Below are positions 4,891 to 8,440 of a DNA stretch of 8,440 nt, one piece after another. Every line of letters starts with the position of its first letter. The stretch's first letter is position 1. The position numbers were made by a program, and so were the translations under genes. Source of the DNA: Bacillota bacterium (GTDB taxonomy: Bacteria > Bacillota > Clostridia > UBA1381). The stretch lies in NCBI GenBank assembly GCA_021205715.1, contig JAJPXA010000099.1, positions 1 to 8,440 of the forward strand. The letters run 5' to 3'. Under the pieces are notes generated by a model, which did not search any database, was not told the origin of the DNA, and saw only the letters and a program-made list of their open reading frames with translations.

Positions 4891-5961
4891 TTACACTCCG
4901 AACGAGATTCCCAAATCTCTTGCGGACATTACTATATCGGAATCAATCGGCACCTTTTTGAGCTTGCCGGCGACATCCGCAAGCGGCACGGGGACTATCC
5001 TTTGATTTTGCAGCGCGACCATATACCCGTACTTCTCGTTTTTAATCAGTTCCGCCGCGGCGGTGCCGAGGCGGGTGCATAAAACTCTGTCGTACGCGCA
5101 CGGACTGCCGCCTCTTTGGAAATGCCCGGGCACGGTAACGCGTATTTCGTGCCCCGTTTTATCGCCCAGCTCCTTAGCGAGCTTGTACGAAACCGACGGA
5201 TACGGCATTGACGCTCTTACCGCCTTAAGCTCTTTCTTTTTCATTTTCGCTTCCTCCTGCGAAAGCGCGCCCTCCGCTACGGCTAAAATCGAAAAGTTCT
5301 TGCCCTCGCTCTCGCGCTTGTCTATCTCCTTTGCCACGGCGTCGATATTATACGGAATTTCGGGCAGCAATATTATATCCGCGCCGCCCGCGATCCCTGC
5401 GTAAAGAGTGAGCCATCCGACTTTATGCCCCATAACCTCGACAATAAACACCCTGCCGTGAGATGTGGCGGTCGTGTGAATATTGTCTATCACCTGCGTA
5501 GCGATATCGACCGCGCTGTGAAAGCCGAACGTCATCTCCGTGCCCCAAACATCGTTGTCAATCGTTTTCGGGAGCGTCACGACGTTTAAGCCCTCACTGC
5601 TCAAAAGGTTCGCGGTTTTATGCGTTCCGTTGCCGCCGAGTATCACCAAACAGTCAAGCTGCATTTTCGCGTAATTTTCCTTCATATTCTCGACCTTGTC
5701 GACATTGTCGTCAATCACCCTCATCAGCTTAAACGGCTGGCGCGACGTGCCCAAAATCGTACCGCCCACGGTTAAAATTCCCGAAAAATCGGATTTTTTC
5801 ATTTTTGTATAATCGCCGTTTATCAAACCGCTGTAGCCGTTGCGTATTCCGTAAATTTCGGTTTCGCCGTCCGCGGTGTAAAGCGCCTTTGCGACTCCGC
5901 GTATAGCCGCGTTTAAGCCTTGACAGTCGCCTCCGCTTGTCAATATTCCCACTCGTTTCAT
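4891..5961 (-). CDS. pfkA: 6-phosphofructokinase, hybrid ATP/PPi-type active site
   Basis: This 356-residue enzyme phosphorylates fructose 6-phosphate to fructose 1,6-bisphosphate in glycolysis. It shows SGGDCQGLNAAIRG (9-22), nucleotide-site GGNGTHKTA (109-117), PKTIDND (131-137) with catalytic Asp135, the sugar-phosphate residues in TSHGR (166-170) and MGHKVGW (177-183), AEG (229-231) and PGHFQRGGSP (278-287). Gly112, in the position of E. coli Gly104, is ATP-type, while Lys132 replaces the Gly usual in bacterial ATP enzymes and is typical of PPi-dependent and mixed group III enzymes. Asn111 replaces the usual Asp103. The length exceeds E. coli PfkA (320). ATP use is more likely, but PPi cannot be excluded. 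AAGGAG (5972-5977) lies ten bases before the ATG. It follows ppk1 by 58 bases without a terminator, suggesting an operon. Confidence 0.94.
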   Translation of the reverse strand: MKRVGILTSGGDCQGLNAAIRGVAKALYTADGETEIYGIRNGYSGLINGDYTKMKKSDFSGILTVGGTILGTSRQPFKLMRVIDDNVDKVENMKENYAKMQLDCLVILGGNGTHKTANLLSSEGLNVVTLPKTIDNDVWGTEMTFGFHSAVDIATQVIDNIHTTATSHGRVFIVEVMGHKVGWLTLYAGIAGGADIILLPEIPYNIDAVAKEIDKRESEGKNFSILAVAEGALSQEEAKMKKKELKAVRASMPYPSVSYKLAKELGDKTGHEIRVTVPGHFQRGGSPCAYDRVLCTRLGTAAAELIKNEKYGYMVALQNQRIVPVPLADVAGKLKKVPIDSDIVMSARDLGISFGV

Positions 5962-6019
5962 AGTACCACATCTCCTTTTCGCTTTTGCGCCGAGCCGACA
6001 GCCCGCCGAATTTATGTAA

Positions 6020-8335
6020 TCAGCAGCCGCTCTCGGTTTCGCCGTACGCTTCCGCGTAAAAATATTCCTGCGAGTTCAGCTTCTCGCCGCCCAAGTCCCT
6101 ATCCTCGTACTTGCCCTGCGAATTTAAAGCCTTGCCCTTTTCGTCGTCCCTCATCATGGTGTCAAACATACCGCGCACCCTCGCCTTTATATCCTCGTCA
6201 TAAATCGGCGCGGCGACCTCCACTCTGTTTTCGGTGTTCCGCGTCATAAAATCGGCGGACGATATATAAATTTTATCGCGCTCCGGCGTGCCGAAGCGGT
6301 AAATTCTCGAATGCTCCAAAAATCTGCCGACTATGCTTATAACCGTGATATTGTCGGTCTTGCCCTCGACTCCGGGGATAAGACAGCATATGCCTCTTAC
6401 AATAAGCTCAATCTTAACCCCCGCCTCCGACGCTTCAATCAGCTTATCAATCAGAACCTTATCGGTAAGCGCGTTTGTTTTAACGCCGATATACGCGTCA
6501 GAGCCGTTTTGGGCGGCGTTTATCTCGCCGTCTATCATCTCCGTAATCTTGTTTTGCAGGCAATGCGGCGCCACAAGCAGATGCTCCGTCCGCTTTACGG
6601 TTTCGCCCCGCAAAAGCGCGCGGAATATGGTTTCCGCCTCCTTGCCGATGTCAAAGCTCGCCGTCATAAGCGATAAATCCGTATACAGCTCCGCCGTCTT
6701 TTCGTTATAGTTTCCCGTTCCTATCTGCGTTATATACGAAACTCCCTCGGCGGTCTTTTTCGTGATAAGACACAGCTTCGAGTGTACCTTGTAATGCTCA
6801 AGTCCGTAAATTATGCGGCATCCCGCTCGTTCGAGCTTTCGGGAATATTCTATATTGTTTTCCTCGTCAAATCTCGCGCGAAGCTCAAGCATTACCACAA
6901 CTTCCTTACCGTTTTCGGCAGCGTCTATAAGCGCGTCGACTATTTTACTCTTATTCGCAACGCGGTAGAGCGTGATTTTTATCGATACGACATTATCGTC
7001 CGCCGCCGCCTCATTGAGAAGCGCTATAAACGGCTTTATGCTCTGATACGGATACGAAAGCAGTCTGTCTTTTTCCTCGATTTGCGCCATCATCGACTCT
7101 TTCGCGTTCATATCCATCGGCAGCCGCGGCGAACGGTTTTTGTAAAACAGCTCCGGCTTGTTGCGCAGATAATCCTGAAGCTGAAACACAAACGACAAAT
7201 CCATCGGCGTGGAATTGATAAACACATAGCTTTTATTAAGCTTCATTATCCCGCAGAAATATTTTATCACCTTTTCGTTTATTTCATTCGACAGCTCCAA
7301 ACGCACGGGACTGAGCCTGTTTCTCTTCTTTATCAGAAGCTCCATCATCGTTCTGAAATCAAGCTCCTCGTCATACGCGGTTTCCTCGTCAAGATCGGCG
7401 TTTCTTGTGACTCTCAAAAGCGAGCTTTCCTTAATCTCGTATTGGTCGAAAACCTTGCCGGCAAAATGAAGTATCAGCTCCTCCGAAAGCAAAAATGTTC
7501 CGGGGCGCGTCTGTATTTCTATAAGCCGCTTAAACACGGTGTTGCTGCACGGTATTATTCCGGTTTTCGTTTTGCCCGCGGCGGTTTTCATTCTCACGAG
7601 AACATATATTTCGCCGTTTCGCAAAAACGGGAACGGCTGCTGCTTCGCCACTATCATCGGTGTTAAAAACGGCGCGACCTCATTGTCGAAATACGCCTCC
7701 AAAAGCTCCGCCTCCTTGTTTGAAAGACGGTTGAAGTTTATAAGCCGCACACCCTCCGGCTCAAGCTCGCCCATAAGCTGCTCGTAAATCCGCTCCTGCT
7801 TTTTGCACAGCTTTTTCGCCGATTTCAATATCGCCTTAATCTGCTCCTTCGCGGTCATATTTGTCTTGTTTTCGCGCTCCTTGTCGCCCGAGCGCATTTG
7901 ATCCATCAGCGTTCCGACTCTCACTCTGAAAAATTCATCCAGGTTCGTCTGAAAAATCGAAACAAACGAAAGACGCTGCGCCAGCGGCACGCGCGGATTC
8001 CCCGCCTCGTTAAGAACGCGCTCGTTAAATTTCAGCCACGACAGCTCGCGGTTAATAAATAAATTGTTTTTCATACCATTTACCCTTCCTGCATTTCCTG
8101 CTCCGTATTCCGGTTTTTTATCCCTTTGTTTTACGGGAGCGCCGGCGGTATCGGGGGTGCCGGCATTGCCGGCGCTTTTAAACAAGCCGCGCGTTTTTTT
8201 CGCCGGCTTTGCAATACCCGTGTCCGCTACGGCATTTTTGTTTATCTCGCGGCTGAGATGGCTTTTAATTTTTTCGCGCCGATTTTTCAGCGCGCTGTTT
8301 ATTGCATAGCATCTGCTCCAAAAATTTCTGTTCAT
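6020..8335 (-). CDS. ppk1: Polyphosphate kinase PPK1 with N-terminal extension
   Basis: PPK1 reversibly moves the gamma-phosphate of ATP onto polyphosphate. From ATG 8335 it has 771 residues; the conserved enzyme begins at residue 88 with MKNNLFINRELSWLKFNERV. Catalytic His518 lies in YKVHSKLCLI and the second conserved His675 in FLEHSRIYRF. Counted from residue 88 they are 431 and 588, close to E. coli His435 and His592. Other PPK1 motifs are FQTNLDEFFRVRVG, SIKITLYRVAN, QIGTGNYNEKTA and SSADFMTRN, with Phe where many family members have Trp. The first 87 residues are basic and low-complexity, with AGNAG twice and no known domain. ATG 8335 has GGAGG nine bases upstream, but ATG 8074 also has GGAAGGG eight bases upstream and would give a standard 684-residue enzyme. 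The TTG at 8362 is unlikely because the GGAGG lies inside that reading. Confidence 0.95.
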   Translation of the reverse strand: MNRNFWSRCYAINSALKNRREKIKSHLSREINKNAVADTGIAKPAKKTRGLFKSAGNAGTPDTAGAPVKQRDKKPEYGAGNAGRVNGMKNNLFINRELSWLKFNERVLNEAGNPRVPLAQRLSFVSIFQTNLDEFFRVRVGTLMDQMRSGDKERENKTNMTAKEQIKAILKSAKKLCKKQERIYEQLMGELEPEGVRLINFNRLSNKEAELLEAYFDNEVAPFLTPMIVAKQQPFPFLRNGEIYVLVRMKTAAGKTKTGIIPCSNTVFKRLIEIQTRPGTFLLSEELILHFAGKVFDQYEIKESSLLRVTRNADLDEETAYDEELDFRTMMELLIKKRNRLSPVRLELSNEINEKVIKYFCGIMKLNKSYVFINSTPMDLSFVFQLQDYLRNKPELFYKNRSPRLPMDMNAKESMMAQIEEKDRLLSYPYQSIKPFIALLNEAAADDNVVSIKITLYRVANKSKIVDALIDAAENGKEVVVMLELRARFDEENNIEYSRKLERAGCRIIYGLEHYKVHSKLCLITKKTAEGVSYITQIGTGNYNEKTAELYTDLSLMTASFDIGKEAETIFRALLRGETVKRTEHLLVAPHCLQNKITEMIDGEINAAQNGSDAYIGVKTNALTDKVLIDKLIEASEAGVKIELIVRGICCLIPGVEGKTDNITVISIVGRFLEHSRIYRFGTPERDKIYISSADFMTRNTENRVEVAAPIYDEDIKARVRGMFDTMMRDDEKGKALNSQGKYEDRDLGGEKLNSQEYFYAEAYGETESGC
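8083..8089 (-). promoter_or_regulatory. Internal ribosome binding site of ppk1
   Basis: The minus strand reads GGAAGGG, eight bases before the in-frame ATG at 8074. That ATG coincides with the usual PPK1 N-terminus. Motif and spacing are the same as at rqcP. It supports an alternative or main translation start at 8074. Confidence 0.6.
8138..8176. repeat. 9-bp GC-rich inverted repeat in the ppk1 extension
   Basis: AGCGCCGGC (8138-8146) and GCCGGCGCT (8168-8176) pair perfectly around a 21-base spacer that contains a third GCCGGC (8159-8164). It lies within the codons for the low-complexity Ala/Gly/Thr/Pro stretch, about 65 bases upstream of the internal start at 8074, and could fold in the mRNA. 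Confidence 0.55.
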
Positions 8336-8344
8336 TATGTACGT

Positions 8345-8349
8345 CCTCC
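8345..8349 (-). promoter_or_regulatory. Ribosome binding site of the long ppk1 form
   Basis: The minus strand reads GGAGG, nine bases before ATG 8335. It is close to the predicted transcription start near 8371 and supports translation of the N-terminal extension. Confidence 0.6.
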
Positions 8350-8377
8350 GCTCGTTAAACAAATTCCCGCCGTATAT

Positions 8378-8386
8378 ATTCTATCA
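8378..8386 (-). promoter_or_regulatory. Extended -10 promoter of ppk1
   Basis: The minus strand reads TGA followed by TAGAAT, an extended -10 with a five-of-six hexamer (8383-8378). No good -35 lies at 16-18 bases; the hexamer at 17 bases is CATACC. The expected start near 8371 gives a leader of about 36 bases to ATG 8335. A weak -35 with an extended -10 suits an activator-dependent promoter. Confidence 0.6.
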
Positions 8387-8404
8387 CATTTCCGGGTAAT
8401 GGTA

Positions 8405-8421
8405 TGTAAAAACCTTGTAAA
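8405..8421 (-). promoter_or_regulatory. Possible PhoP box upstream of ppk1
   Basis: Two exact TTTACA hexamers (minus 8421-8416 and 8410-8405) are separated by five bases, an 11-bp period. A degenerate third unit, TTACCC (8399-8394), keeps the period. Bacillus PhoP boxes are TT(A/C/T)ACA repeats at about 11 bp (established for Bacillus). The repeats lie about 35-50 bases before the predicted start, a plausible activator position. A PhoP-type regulator is encoded 4 kb away. Chance is possible in AT-rich sequence. Confidence 0.4.
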
Positions 8422-8440
8422 ATTTAATCCTGTCCTAAAT

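Noticed and set aside
4775..5005. Plus-strand 76-codon frame running from the island into pfkA
   Set aside because: It crosses repeat DNA and the antisense of the pfkA 3' end; there is no ribosome site or recognisable product.
6782..7666. Long plus-strand open frame of 294 codons antisense to ppk1
   Set aside because: It lies entirely inside the strongly conserved ppk1 coding sequence, has no recognisable domain, and is the kind of shadow frame expected opposite a GC-skewed gene.

Overview
All supported genes lie on the minus strand, so transcription runs from high to low coordinates. The content points to a spore-forming, low-to-mid GC Gram-positive of the class Clostridia. The order mazG, hup, rqcP, yabP, yabQ is the clostridial form of the Bacillus yabN-yabO-yabP-yabQ-divIC block, and yabP and yabQ occur only in endospore formers. 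Strong AGGAGG-type ribosome sites and sigma-A-like promoters fit this. I cannot name a genus; a gut Oscillospirales-type organism is a guess based mainly on the intergenic palindromic repeats.

Layout in transcription order. (1) 8335-6020 is ppk1, polyphosphate kinase, with an unusual basic N-terminal extension and two in-frame starts that each have their own ribosome site. Its promoter has an extended -10 and, near -35, two TTTACA repeats 11 bp apart that resemble a Bacillus PhoP box. (2) 5961-4891 is a 6-phosphofructokinase with a hybrid ATP/PPi-type active site, probably co-transcribed with ppk1. (3) 4890-4378 is a 513-base gene-free island made of modular palindromic elements. (4) 4377-3709 and 3698-2337 are a PhoP/PhoR-type two-component pair. 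(5) 2210-1413 is mazG. (6) 1302-1027 is hup (HU), with its own consensus promoter and intrinsic terminator. (7) 951-712 rqcP, 664-380 yabP and 383-39 yabQ follow as a tight cluster. The next gene, divIC in relatives, would begin at or beyond the left edge.

Possible links between the genes (inference): ppk1 stores phosphate as polyphosphate, PhoP/PhoR senses phosphate limitation, and the phosphofructokinase may sit between ATP and PPi use, so the right half looks like a phosphate and energy neighbourhood. The left half is the conserved housekeeping and sporulation block (nucleotide sanitation, nucleoid protein, ribosome rescue, spore coat and cortex).

The most unusual stretch is 4459-4838. 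At least three palindromic modules lie nearly end to end. The largest (4642-4838) has 9-bp terminal inverted repeats and folds, by hand, into a nested structure containing a four-way junction with no unpaired base, including a 21-bp perfect hairpin. Several hairpins have unrelated stems but the same C-AAA-G triloop.
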